From Chryseobacterium sp. Tr-659 (GTDB lineage: Bacteria; Bacteroidota; Bacteroidia; Flavobacteriales; Weeksellaceae), in assembly GCF_011752975.1 (NCBI RefSeq), contig NZ_VWWP01000004.1, positions 248,001-312,000 of the forward strand: a stretch of 64,000 nt of DNA. Reading direction: 5' to 3'. The number at the start of each line of letters is the position of its first letter. The stretch's first letter is position 1. Both the position numbers and the translations under genes were made by a program. The notes under the pieces were generated by a model, which saw only the letters and a program-made list of their open reading frames with translations, ran no database searches and was not told the DNA's origin. Shown here piece by piece: positions 8,183-15,592 of this stretch.

Positions 8183-8857
8183 TTGAAAAGAGAAATTAAG
8201 ACCACCAACGACGGAAGCAAAACACTGTTTATCAATGATTTAAATGAAAATTATCATTCTCATCACGGCGCACTTCAGGAAGCCGAACATGTGTTTATCA
8301 AAAACGGATTAAATCTAATAAATGATTGCGAAATTAATATTTTAGAACTCGGTTTTGGAACAGGTTTGAATGTTTTGGTAACAATTAATGAATATTTAAA
8401 AACTGACAAAAATCATGTCATTAATTATTTTTCGCTCGAAAAATACCCCATAAATGAATCCGAAGTGAACGATTTGGCCTATTTTGAACTCTTTGATAAC
8501 CCTGAGTTTAAAAATATTTATCAGAAAATTCATCTGGCAGACTGGGAAAAATCAGTAGAAATCATTAGTGGTTTCAATTTAAAAAAGATAGAATGTGACT
8601 TTTTCGACCTGAAAGACATCGATCTGCCCAAAATCAACCTGGTTTATTTCGATTGTTTCGGGGCGAGAGTACAGCCGGATCTTTGGGAAAAGCCACTATT
8701 CGAACTGGTTTCTGACAAAATGGCCATTAACGGTTTATTAACCACCTACTCTTCAAAAGGAAGTGTAAGAAGAATCCTTCAGGAGCTTAATTTTCAGGTT
8801 GAAAAAAAACAAGGTCCCCCAGGAAAAAGAGAGATGATTAATGCAATTAAGATGTAA
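8183..8857 (+). CDS. mnmD: tRNA 5-methylaminomethyl-2-thiouridine methyltransferase, MnmD-type
   Basis: SAM-dependent methyltransferase of the DUF752/MnmC-N family, which makes the last methylation of mnm5s2U34 in tRNA wobble position. The SAM-binding motif is ILELGFGTGLNVL (about 53-65). The segments TSDGSKTLF-like N-terminus (TTNDGSKTLFINDLNENYHS) and YFDCFGARVQPDLW and the GPPGKREMINA C-terminus are typical. The FAD-dependent MnmC-C half is absent, as in other stand-alone MnmD. It uses a TTG start, and no ATG lies nearby in frame. Confidence 0.85.
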   Translation: MKREIKTTNDGSKTLFINDLNENYHSHHGALQEAEHVFIKNGLNLINDCEINILELGFGTGLNVLVTINEYLKTDKNHVINYFSLEKYPINESEVNDLAYFELFDNPEFKNIYQKIHLADWEKSVEIISGFNLKKIECDFFDLKDIDLPKINLVYFDCFGARVQPDLWEKPLFELVSDKMAINGLLTTYSSKGSVRRILQELNFQVEKKQGPPGKREMINAIKM

Positions 8858-9012
8858 AAAGACAAAAAGATAAAAGGGCAAAGAGTAAGAAAGACAAATT
8901 GCAGATTAATCTCTGAATAATTCTTTTTAGCAATTTTACCTTTTTGTGATTTTGCCCCCATTCGCTTCATAAAAATTCCTTACCTTAGATACAAATATTA
9001 TACATTATATAT

Positions 9013-9429
9013 ATGATAGATAAGATCAACATTAGAGTGTATGCATGTGCAGTAAAAGATAAACAGGTACTAACCTTATTTGAAGAATATGCCGGCGAAC
9101 CTTTAATGAAATTTCCGGGTGGCGGATTGGAATATGGAGAAGGAGTTTTGGAATGTCTGCATCGAGAATTCGACGAGGAACTGAATGTGAAAATAGATGT
9201 CATAGAACATTTTTATACCCAAGAAAGTTTTCTGGTTTCCCGCTTCAGAGAGAACGAACAGCTTCTTACCATATATTATATAGTAGATATTGTGAATGAA
9301 GAAGACTTCCTAATTCTGGATCCATGCATCGAAAAAACTGAGTGGATCGATATTGACAGACCAGATAATCCCTTCCCTCTTCCTGTGGACAAGATTGTAT
9401 TCGATAAGTTAAAACAAAAATTCCTGTAA
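9013..9429 (+). CDS. NUDIX hydrolase
   Basis: Cytosolic pyrophosphohydrolase of unknown substrate. The Nudix box is complete: GGGLEYGEGVLECLHREFDEELNV region (about 35-58) with the REFDEE metal-binding core. The short length (138 aa) fits MutT-like house-cleaning enzymes. It is monocistronic, with a terminator immediately overlapping its stop codon. Confidence 0.88.
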   Translation: MIDKINIRVYACAVKDKQVLTLFEEYAGEPLMKFPGGGLEYGEGVLECLHREFDEELNVKIDVIEHFYTQESFLVSRFRENEQLLTIYYIVDIVNEEDFLILDPCIEKTEWIDIDRPDNPFPLPVDKIVFDKLKQKFL

Positions 9430-9443
9430 TATACTTACAGGAA
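9421..9443 (+). terminator. Rho-independent terminator
   Basis: A perfect 9-bp stem TTCCTGTAA/TTACAGGAA, loop TATAC, then T-run. The first arm contains the stop codon of the NUDIX gene. Confidence 0.85.
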
Positions 9444-9450
9444 TTTTTCT

Positions 9451-10155
9451 TTATTTCTTTACTTTAAAATCATTCGCTCCCGGGTAAGGCTGAAGATACC
9501 CAGAGTTCCAGTTAGACTGCAGTAATGATTCTACAAATTCATCAGTTCTGTTTTCGTGAGGGTTATACTGGTCTTTCAGATCAATATCGGCCATTTTCCC
9601 TTTTACATTCCACCAGAAAGCACTCCATCCTCCTCTCAGTTCTTTAATAATCTCATATACATTCTTTCCGGTAGCCCTGTTCATAAGCTTTGCAAAAACC
9701 TGTCCTTCAGTAGTAGTAAGATCTCTTAACTGTTTTTCATATTGGTCGGCCAGCATATTCTGTCTTTCTCTTACGAATTTCCTTTTGGCTTTGCTGTCCA
9801 TATCTGTCATATCTTTCTGAATATCCCTGTATTGCTGTAATGCCGTTACAAACAACGGATATACTCTGTACAGTTTTTTATTCAGGAAATAGTAGTAATT
9901 TTTATCCAATTGGTTATTGAATCTGGGTTTATTAACCAAAACCAACTCATCCAGTACAACTACCGGCTCCCCGTTGATTTCATAGATTTTAACCTTCTGT
10001 TGCTCGTCGTAATAATATTTATTGCCAAATTCATCCACTTTCAGAGAATCCGGCGGATATTGATTAAGTGGTTTTGCCACTATAGCATCTTTCTGACCAA
10101 AAACACTGACTCCAAAAAAGAAAACAAAAAGGCAGACAATCTTACTAAAATTCAT
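9451..10155 (-). CDS. DUF4294 family secreted protein
   Basis: The start at 10155 gives a signal peptide MNFSKIVCLFVFFFGVSVFGQ; the longer frame to 10191 adds 12 implausible residues. The mature protein (about 210 aa) has the DUF4294 pattern: DELVLVNKPRFNNQLDKNYY, a long basic helix DMDSKAKRKFVRERQN, and GGWSAFWWNVKGKMADIDL. The family is restricted mainly to Bacteroidota, has no assigned function and is presumably periplasmic. It is divergent from the M42 peptidase, a gene arrangement common in flavobacteria. Confidence 0.85.
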   Translation of the reverse strand: MNFSKIVCLFVFFFGVSVFGQKDAIVAKPLNQYPPDSLKVDEFGNKYYYDEQQKVKIYEINGEPVVVLDELVLVNKPRFNNQLDKNYYYFLNKKLYRVYPLFVTALQQYRDIQKDMTDMDSKAKRKFVRERQNMLADQYEKQLRDLTTTEGQVFAKLMNRATGKNVYEIIKELRGGWSAFWWNVKGKMADIDLKDQYNPHENRTDEFVESLLQSNWNSGYLQPYPGANDFKVKK

Positions 10156-10206
10156 TATTTTTACACTTATAAGAACAAAAATTAAACGCAAAAATCATTC
10201 CTTTTT

Positions 10207-11280
10207 ATGAAATTTGAAAAGAAATCTTTGAAATTTTTAGAGAAATATTTAAATACATCATCTCCAACAGGTTACGAACACAAAGGACAGGAAGTCTGGA
10301 TGGATTACATCAGACCGTATGTAGACAAAATAGAAGTGGACCATTATGGAACCTGTTACGGAATAATTAATCCGGAAGCAGAATTTAAAGTAGTGATTGA
10401 AGCCCATGCTGATGAAATTTCCTGGTATGTCAATTATATTACAGATGACGGATTGATCTATGTCATCAGAAACGGAGGTTCAGATCAGACTATCGCTCCA
10501 TCTAAAGTTGTCCACATTCATGGAGAAAACGGAATCGTAAAAGGGGTTTTCGGATGGCCGGCCATTCACACCAGAACCAATCAGAATGAACCTACTCCAA
10601 AAATCGAAAATATTTTTATTGACTGTGGCGCCACTTCCAAAAAAGAGGTGGAAGAAATGGGAATCTTCGTAGGATGTATGATTACTTATCCTGATGAGTT
10701 CTTCGAAATGAATGACCGATATTTTGTCTGCAGAGCATTGGATAACAGAATTGGCGGATTTATGATTGCTGAAGTAGCCAGACTTTTAAAGGAGAATAAA
10801 AAATCAATCCCTTTTGGTCTTTATATCACCAATTCTGTACAGGAAGAGGTAGGTTTATATGGAGCAGATATGATTGCAGATACTATTAAACCTAATATTG
10901 CCATTGTTACAGATGTAACCCATGATACCACTACACCAATGATCGAAAAGAAAAAAGAAGGAGATCAGAAGTGTGGTGCAGGGCCTGTTGTATTCTTCGC
11001 ACCAAGTGTTCATCATACAATCAGAGAGTTAATCATTGATACGGCAAAAACTAAAAAGATTCCTTTCCAGAGAGCTGCAGCAAGCAGAGCTACCGGAACT
11101 GATACAGATGCTTTTGCTCACTCTAACGGCGGTGTACCAAGTGCTTTAATTTCCTTACCTTTGCGCTATATGCATACAACAGTGGAAATGGTATCTAAGG
11201 AAGACGTAGGTAATGTAATCAAACTTATCTATGAAACTGTTCTTAAAATTAAGCCGGAAATGAAACTGAAGTATCATTAA
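10207..11280 (+). CDS. M42 family metallopeptidase (glutamyl aminopeptidase-like)
   Basis: Cytosolic dinuclear-metal aminopeptidase of the TET/M42 group, usually forming large dodecamers that trim peptides after proteasome-like breakdown. Metal and catalytic residues are visible in order: EAHADEISW (His), CRALDNRIGG (bridging Asp), SVQEEVGLYGA (catalytic Glu and Glu ligand), TDVTHDTT (Asp) and RYMHTTVEM (His). The 357-residue length is normal for the family. It is followed by rpe after a 105-bp gap. Confidence 0.93.
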   Translation: MKFEKKSLKFLEKYLNTSSPTGYEHKGQEVWMDYIRPYVDKIEVDHYGTCYGIINPEAEFKVVIEAHADEISWYVNYITDDGLIYVIRNGGSDQTIAPSKVVHIHGENGIVKGVFGWPAIHTRTNQNEPTPKIENIFIDCGATSKKEVEEMGIFVGCMITYPDEFFEMNDRYFVCRALDNRIGGFMIAEVARLLKENKKSIPFGLYITNSVQEEVGLYGADMIADTIKPNIAIVTDVTHDTTTPMIEKKKEGDQKCGAGPVVFFAPSVHHTIRELIIDTAKTKKIPFQRAAASRATGTDTDAFAHSNGGVPSALISLPLRYMHTTVEMVSKEDVGNVIKLIYETVLKIKPEMKLKYH

Positions 11281-11385
11281 TTGAGATCTCAGATATAAGA
11301 CAACAGACAGCAGACTCAAAAATTACGTCTTTAAAGATCTGACATCTAGCATCTTGTATCTAAATAAAAAGTATAAAAAGTAAAA
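11281..11385. repeat. Degenerate intergenic repeat (ATCT-rich)
   Basis: The spacer is made of recurring AGATCTCAGATA / GACAACAGACAGCAGACT / AGATCTGACATCTAGCATC words, typical of decayed palindromic intergenic repeats in flavobacteria. No gene is seen. Confidence 0.4.
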
Positions 11386-12036
11386 ATGAAAACGAAGCTT
11401 ATTGCTCCATCCCTTTTATCTGCAGACTTTGGGAACCTGCAAAGAGACATTGAAATGCTGAATAGATCTCAGGCGGACTGGTTCCATATTGATGTAATGG
11501 ACGGCAGATTTGTCCCTAACATTTCATTTGGTTTTCCTGTTATGAAAACTATTCAGCAGCATGCTAAAAAATTTGTAGATGTTCACCTGATGATCGTAGA
11601 GCCAGAGAAATATGTTGATGAATTCATCGATCACGGTGCTGATCTTGTTTCTGTACATTATGAAGCATGTACACACCTTCACAGAACCATCCATCATATT
11701 CAGAGCAAAGGAGCGAAAGCCGGAGTTGTATTAAATCCGTCCACTCCTGTTTTAATGCTTGAAGATATCATTGCTGATGTTGATCTGGTGCTGCTAATGA
11801 GTGTAAATCCGGGATTTGGAGGTCAGAAGTTTATTGAAAATACTTATAAAAAGATCGCCGAAACCAAAGATCTTATCTTAAGCAATAATTCTACAGCGCT
11901 GATTGAAATTGACGGTGGTGTAAACCTTGATAATGCTTCCAAACTTTTCGAGGCCGGGGCTGATGTTCTTGTTGCCGGAAATGCAGTTTTCTCAACTGAA
12001 GATCCGGAAAGAACCATCGAACTCCTAAAGATCTAA
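11386..12036 (+). CDS. rpe: Ribulose-phosphate 3-epimerase
   Basis: Interconverts ribulose-5-phosphate and xylulose-5-phosphate in the pentose phosphate pathway; cytosolic TIM barrel. Diagnostic segments: PSLLSADFGNL, HIDVMDGRFVPNISFG (metal-binding His/Asp), DVHLMIVEPEKY, LMSVNPGFGGQKFI (flexible loop) and IEIDGGVNLDNA (catalytic Asp). Its 216 residues is the usual length. Confidence 0.97.
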   Translation: MKTKLIAPSLLSADFGNLQRDIEMLNRSQADWFHIDVMDGRFVPNISFGFPVMKTIQQHAKKFVDVHLMIVEPEKYVDEFIDHGADLVSVHYEACTHLHRTIHHIQSKGAKAGVVLNPSTPVLMLEDIIADVDLVLLMSVNPGFGGQKFIENTYKKIAETKDLILSNNSTALIEIDGGVNLDNASKLFEAGADVLVAGNAVFSTEDPERTIELLKI

Positions 12037-12056
12037 GAAAATATATCTTTATAACA

Positions 12057-12087
12057 AATAAGAGGCAGCCAATGGCTACCTCTTATT
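12057..12087. terminator. Bidirectional Rho-independent terminator
   Basis: A 14-bp stem AATAAGAGGCAGCC/GGCTACCTCTTATT with one mismatch, A-rich on one side and T-rich on the other, between convergent rpe and the lipoprotein gene. Confidence 0.8.
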
Positions 12088-12104
12088 TCATTGAAATATG
12101 ATTA

Positions 12105-12734
12105 TTAGTTTACCTGCTGAAAATTAAAACTCAGATCACCGGCGTTATAATCCGAAGAAATATTAGTAGGAAATGTTTGCGCTGTACCGCTTAGCCATCG
12201 GTATTCCCAGAACTGAATATTCCCCGCCGCAACAGGATATGTTGCATTACTGTTATTGGATTTACTTTTCTTATACCAGTCATTGGAGTTCATCGTAATC
12301 ATATATTTTTTATCTTTCTCCAAAGATAATTCTGAAATATTTTTTGTTATTAAAGTATTTGAAGCCGATACGTTCACGATTTCTGATCTCAATACTGTTT
12401 TCGTAGTATAATCCCAGATGGTAATTCTCAAATTAGGATTAGAATCCGGAATTTTAACAGTGATCGAATTGATTTTCCCTTTTACACTGGGAGAGAATAC
12501 AAGACCAAATTCATAATCTCCAGAATTAACAAAATTGGTAACCGTAGTAAATCCTGTATTTTCATAATATTTAGCCAGCGGGTTTTCTTCCATATAGGTT
12601 ACAGGAGGAGATACCTGCTCATCATCATCTTTACTACAGCTTGTTATGGAAAACATGCTAGTTAACAATAGTACTGGCACTAAGCTTTTAAGAGATAAAA
12701 ATCTCAAATCTAAAAAATCTTCTAAATGTTTCAT
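12105..12734 (-). CDS. Lipoprotein with DUF4082-like domain
   Basis: Likely a surface or periplasmic lipoprotein: an N-terminal hydrophobic segment ends in SITSCSKDDDE, a lipobox followed by an acidic stretch that in Bacteroidota often directs surface export. The remaining about 160 residues are beta-sandwich-like: the EFGLVFSPSVKGKINSITVK segment, ITIWDYTTKTVLRSE and LEKDKKYMITMNS resemble DUF4082 modules, which occur in cell-surface proteins. No catalytic residues are recognised. The Met at 12734 lies 20 residues before the hydrophobic stretch, so a later start is possible. Confidence 0.7.
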   Translation of the reverse strand: MKHLEDFLDLRFLSLKSLVPVLLLTSMFSITSCSKDDDEQVSPPVTYMEENPLAKYYENTGFTTVTNFVNSGDYEFGLVFSPSVKGKINSITVKIPDSNPNLRITIWDYTTKTVLRSEIVNVSASNTLITKNISELSLEKDKKYMITMNSNDWYKKSKSNNSNATYPVAAGNIQFWEYRWLSGTAQTFPTNISSDYNAGDLSFNFQQVN

Positions 12735-12834
12735 TGGTTTTAATTTTGATAGGACAAAGATTGAAATAAACCAGCAGAAAGATCACAGGAAAAACACTGT
12801 ATTCAAAAGGTTATTATCCTTTTTTAGCATAAAA

Positions 12835-12863
12835 AAAAGACAGCACTTGGGGAGCTGTCTTTT
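12835..12863 (-). terminator. Rho-independent terminator of the RiPP operon
   Basis: A 10-bp perfect stem AAAAGACAGC/GCTGTCTTTT with eight T residues on the minus strand. It lies 155 bp downstream of the DUF1772 gene and is the first terminator after the three-gene MNIO operon. Confidence 0.75.
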
Positions 12864-13017
12864 CTCATCGGAAACTGAGTTGTCTTGGTTATTAATTCTT
12901 TTTCAACATTGGGAAAATGTTAAATTCTGTCTTGCTAACCACACAAATGTCTGAATAAAACCATATTCTATGCATCAGTAGAAATACTGAATTTGCTATT
13001 AAGTATTTACACCTACT

Positions 13018-13509
13018 CTACGCTTCTTTATTCCAGACACAGGCACAGACAACAGAGATGATCGAAATCACCGAGAAAATAGTTCTTATATTATTGAGAA
13101 AATTCCATCTGTTCTCAAAATTATCACGCATCTGCCTGGCAGTTTCCATAGTAGATTTTGAGATATCAAACTTATCAAGAGCATCATTCATGGGCACATT
13201 TCCTACTATCGTAACCCCGAAAACGCCAATCAGATAAGCAAGAGAAGCAAGCAGGAGAAAGAGAAAAACAGGTTGATGACCGCGGAAAAGAAAAGTTGAC
13301 AAAGGAAGAAGAGCAGCCGTTCCCATAAAACTTATGAAAAATACAGGATTAAGGATTTCCCGGTTAATATTTTGCATTGCTTTCAGATATTCCATATCAG
13401 AGAGCTTTCCGAGTCCAAGAACTACAGAACAGGAATATGCATAAAAGAGCCCTCCTATTAATGCTGTGAGGACAGCGGCAATAATCAATACTAAAGTTGT
13501 CATTTTCAT
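13018..13509 (-). CDS. DUF1772 family membrane protein in MNIO operon
   Basis: Integral membrane protein of 163 residues with four hydrophobic segments (about 5-27, 52-73, 78-100 and 140-158). The motif NREILNPVFF and GNVPMNDALDKFD, with a following ENRWNFLNNIR, is typical of DUF1772 (anthrone oxygenase-like) proteins. It starts 30 bp after the MNIO gene and is almost certainly co-transcribed with it. Inferred role: membrane partner of the RiPP pathway, for example handling of the exported product. This is not demonstrated by the sequence. Confidence 0.85.
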   Translation of the reverse strand: MKMTTLVLIIAAVLTALIGGLFYAYSCSVVLGLGKLSDMEYLKAMQNINREILNPVFFISFMGTAALLPLSTFLFRGHQPVFLFLLLASLAYLIGVFGVTIVGNVPMNDALDKFDISKSTMETARQMRDNFENRWNFLNNIRTIFSVISIISVVCACVWNKEA

Positions 13510-13539
13510 ATAATTTGGTTGGTGGTTATGAGTATAAAA

Positions 13540-14637
13540 TTAATAAGGATTCCATTTTTTAATGATATTCTGAGCCGTCAGTATCATTTCCGGTTCCCAG
13601 TTTTCTGTTTTAAAATAATGAAATTGCTGACCTTTTAGAATCGCTGGTCCTACACTGTCAAAAAGCAGCTTTGTAAGTCTGGATTGCTCTTCAAACAGCT
13701 CCATATTTTCAAGAGGTTCATCTGGCAGCTTAATCTCCTTTTTCGTCCAGTTTCCCATCTTTCCCACTTGAAGATCCGAAGCATCTATAATTGCTCTAAC
13801 TTTATTAAAGTCAGTAAAAAAGCCTTCTTTTTCTGCTTCTGTTTTAATAGTGTTTCCAAGCCTTTCAATAATGACATATTCCAGATTTTTACATTGAGCC
13901 AAAACAGAAGGCAATATGGATAAAATCTCTTCAGGAATAAGATCATCATGAGTATCTCTTCTTACCATTCTTTTCCCATAAACACTCTTCTGCCAACTTC
14001 CTCCGGAAAGATGAATTTCTCTGACTTTATCCAAAGGGTAAGAGTTAATAAGCTCTTGCATCTCTACTTCAAAATTACAAGCCTGACAATAGAGATTATG
14101 AAGATCAAGAATCAGAAATCCGTCCGTATCCTCTATAAGCTGATCAAGAAATTCTCCCTGCTCTTTAACATCATCCGATGAAAATGAAAATGCAAGATTC
14201 TCAATTCCAACCGGAACATTAACAGCTTCCTGCAGCCTGTACAAACGATCTTTTCCTATCTGTAAAGTTTTAGGATGCAAAGACACCGGCAAAGGCACTC
14301 CCTGGTGAAAGTTTTCAGTATTCATGAAACCAAAATGCTCCGTGATATGATTATAGTTCCTTCTGAGAAACTCTTCTTTTAGTTTCTTCAACCAGACATT
14401 CTGCCTTTCCGTCCATCGGGCATCGAAAAGAGAATAATAAACACCATGCCCAATCAAACGGTTATTTTCAGCATAAAAATTCAGGAGATCATTAAGCCAA
14501 TCAGGTTCTTTTACATTGTACAATGTATCGAAAGACCATTCCAGCACATCAACAGCATTATTCTGCATCAATGGAAGAATTGCAGAAACAAAATCTGCTT
14601 CTGCCATCATTGATAATCCTAACAGTGGCTTTCCCAT
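13540..14637 (-). CDS. MNIO (DUF692) multinuclear non-heme iron oxidative enzyme with C-terminal extension
   Basis: Predicted RiPP-maturing enzyme that oxidatively modifies cysteine in the precursor encoded just upstream. The DUF692 TIM-barrel motifs are present in order: VDVLEWSFDTL, LIGHGVYYSL (His ligand), ITEHFGFM (Glu-His), VGIENLAFSF (Glu-Asn), LILDLHNLYC (Asp, replacing the common LDVNN), EIHLSGG (His), RDTHDDLIPEE (Asp, His) and VIIERLGN (Glu). The core spans about 1-287. The last about 78 residues (from about DLQVGKMGNWTKKE to the end) go beyond a usual MNIO and may be a fused substrate-binding partner domain. Known relatives are MbnB, TglH and Chryseobacterium ChrH. The precursor-enzyme spacing is 3 bp. 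Confidence 0.9.
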   Translation of the reverse strand: MGKPLLGLSMMAEADFVSAILPLMQNNAVDVLEWSFDTLYNVKEPDWLNDLLNFYAENNRLIGHGVYYSLFDARWTERQNVWLKKLKEEFLRRNYNHITEHFGFMNTENFHQGVPLPVSLHPKTLQIGKDRLYRLQEAVNVPVGIENLAFSFSSDDVKEQGEFLDQLIEDTDGFLILDLHNLYCQACNFEVEMQELINSYPLDKVREIHLSGGSWQKSVYGKRMVRRDTHDDLIPEEILSILPSVLAQCKNLEYVIIERLGNTIKTEAEKEGFFTDFNKVRAIIDASDLQVGKMGNWTKKEIKLPDEPLENMELFEEQSRLTKLLFDSVGPAILKGQQFHYFKTENWEPEMILTAQNIIKKWNPY

Positions 14638-14640
14638 TCT

Positions 14641-14859
14641 TTATCCCATTCCACAGGCCGGGCAGCCATAACCGCGAAGTACAAGAGTATCTTTCTTTAC
14701 AATAGTTTTAGTTTTCCCCGGTTTCGGCTTTTCTGGTTCAGGATCTGCCGCTTTCTTAACTTTTTTTTCAGGCTTTTTATTTTTGGGCAGAGGTTTTGTG
14801 CTTTGTGCAGAAACTCCCGCCGTCAATAAACTGGCCATTAATAACGCTGGAATTTTCAT
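14641..14859 (-). CDS. Candidate RiPP precursor peptide, secreted, C-terminal CPACGMG core
   Basis: A 72-residue protein with a signal peptide (MKIPALLMASLLTAGVSAQ), then a Lys/Pro/Glu-rich spacer (about 21-58) of low complexity and a C-terminal tail LVLRGYGCPACGMG. Only two cysteines exist, both in the CPACGMG tail next to the C-terminus, exactly where an MNIO would act. The gene ends 3 bp before the MNIO start, so they are translationally linked. As far as I recall, the ChrA substrate of ChrH from Chryseobacterium has the same kind of CPxCGMG terminus; I could not check this. An export signal on the precursor suggests modification in the cytosol followed by secretion, perhaps for metal binding. 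Confidence 0.85.
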   Translation of the reverse strand: MKIPALLMASLLTAGVSAQSTKPLPKNKKPEKKVKKAADPEPEKPKPGKTKTIVKKDTLVLRGYGCPACGMG

Positions 14860-14911
14860 AATCCTTTTTTTAAAGAATAAAATTTACAATAAACGTTCCA
14901 ATATATATCAT

Positions 14912-15367
14912 TCATTTTGAGAACCCTGACAAAAGATCAAAATCTATATTACTGAGCTTGAATAATTTATTACACCTATCATCAAAGTAAAAGTTTGTTT
15001 TATATTTCTCTAATCGTATCTTTTTAGATTCAAACTTAGATTCAATAATCTCAAATTCAAAATTCAGTTTTTTAAGATGATTCGCCAATTCTACAATAGA
15101 CGTATTTTCATCAAGTATCATTTTAATATCATTAACTTCAAAAGTGTTTGGTGCAGCTATTTCATAACTAAAATCAAATTGAATTCCTCTTATAATATTG
15201 TCAATAACTATAATCTCAAAAAATAGGTCATCAATATACAACCCATATAAAGCCGGAATATCTCCATCCTGATGTGTAGTAATTTCTAAATTTGAAATAT
15301 CTTTTAAATTATCTCCAATTGATATATTTGCTATTTTTCGTTCTAAAATTAATTCTGACAGGTTCAT
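14912..15367 (-). CDS. Hypothetical protein, 151 aa
   Basis: Acidic, AT-rich gene with no signal peptide, membrane segment or cysteine-based motif apart from one Cys. It alternates beta segments and helices (LYGLYIDDLFFEIIVIDN, IVELANHLKKLNFEFEII). It reminds me of small immunity-type proteins of polymorphic toxin systems, but no toxin gene is nearby, so I assign no function. It is 52 bp upstream of the RiPP precursor gene on the same strand. The different base composition suggests independent acquisition rather than membership in that operon. Confidence 0.6.
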   Translation of the reverse strand: MNLSELILERKIANISIGDNLKDISNLEITTHQDGDIPALYGLYIDDLFFEIIVIDNIIRGIQFDFSYEIAAPNTFEVNDIKMILDENTSIVELANHLKKLNFEFEIIESKFESKKIRLEKYKTNFYFDDRCNKLFKLSNIDFDLLSGFSK

Positions 15368-15592
15368 AATACAGTTTTTATGGTGAGAACAATATTTTCT
15401 TTTTTAAAACTCTTAAGCTTTTATTATAATAATACACTTATTTTATTTAACCCTTTAAAACTGTTTAAACAGACTTTTTATAAAAATACAATAATAATAG
15501 AGCTTTTAAGAATTTATTATCTGCAAATACTGTAAAACTTTTCTATACTCTGATATTCTTTATTTATATTTAGTTTTTAAATAAATATAAAT

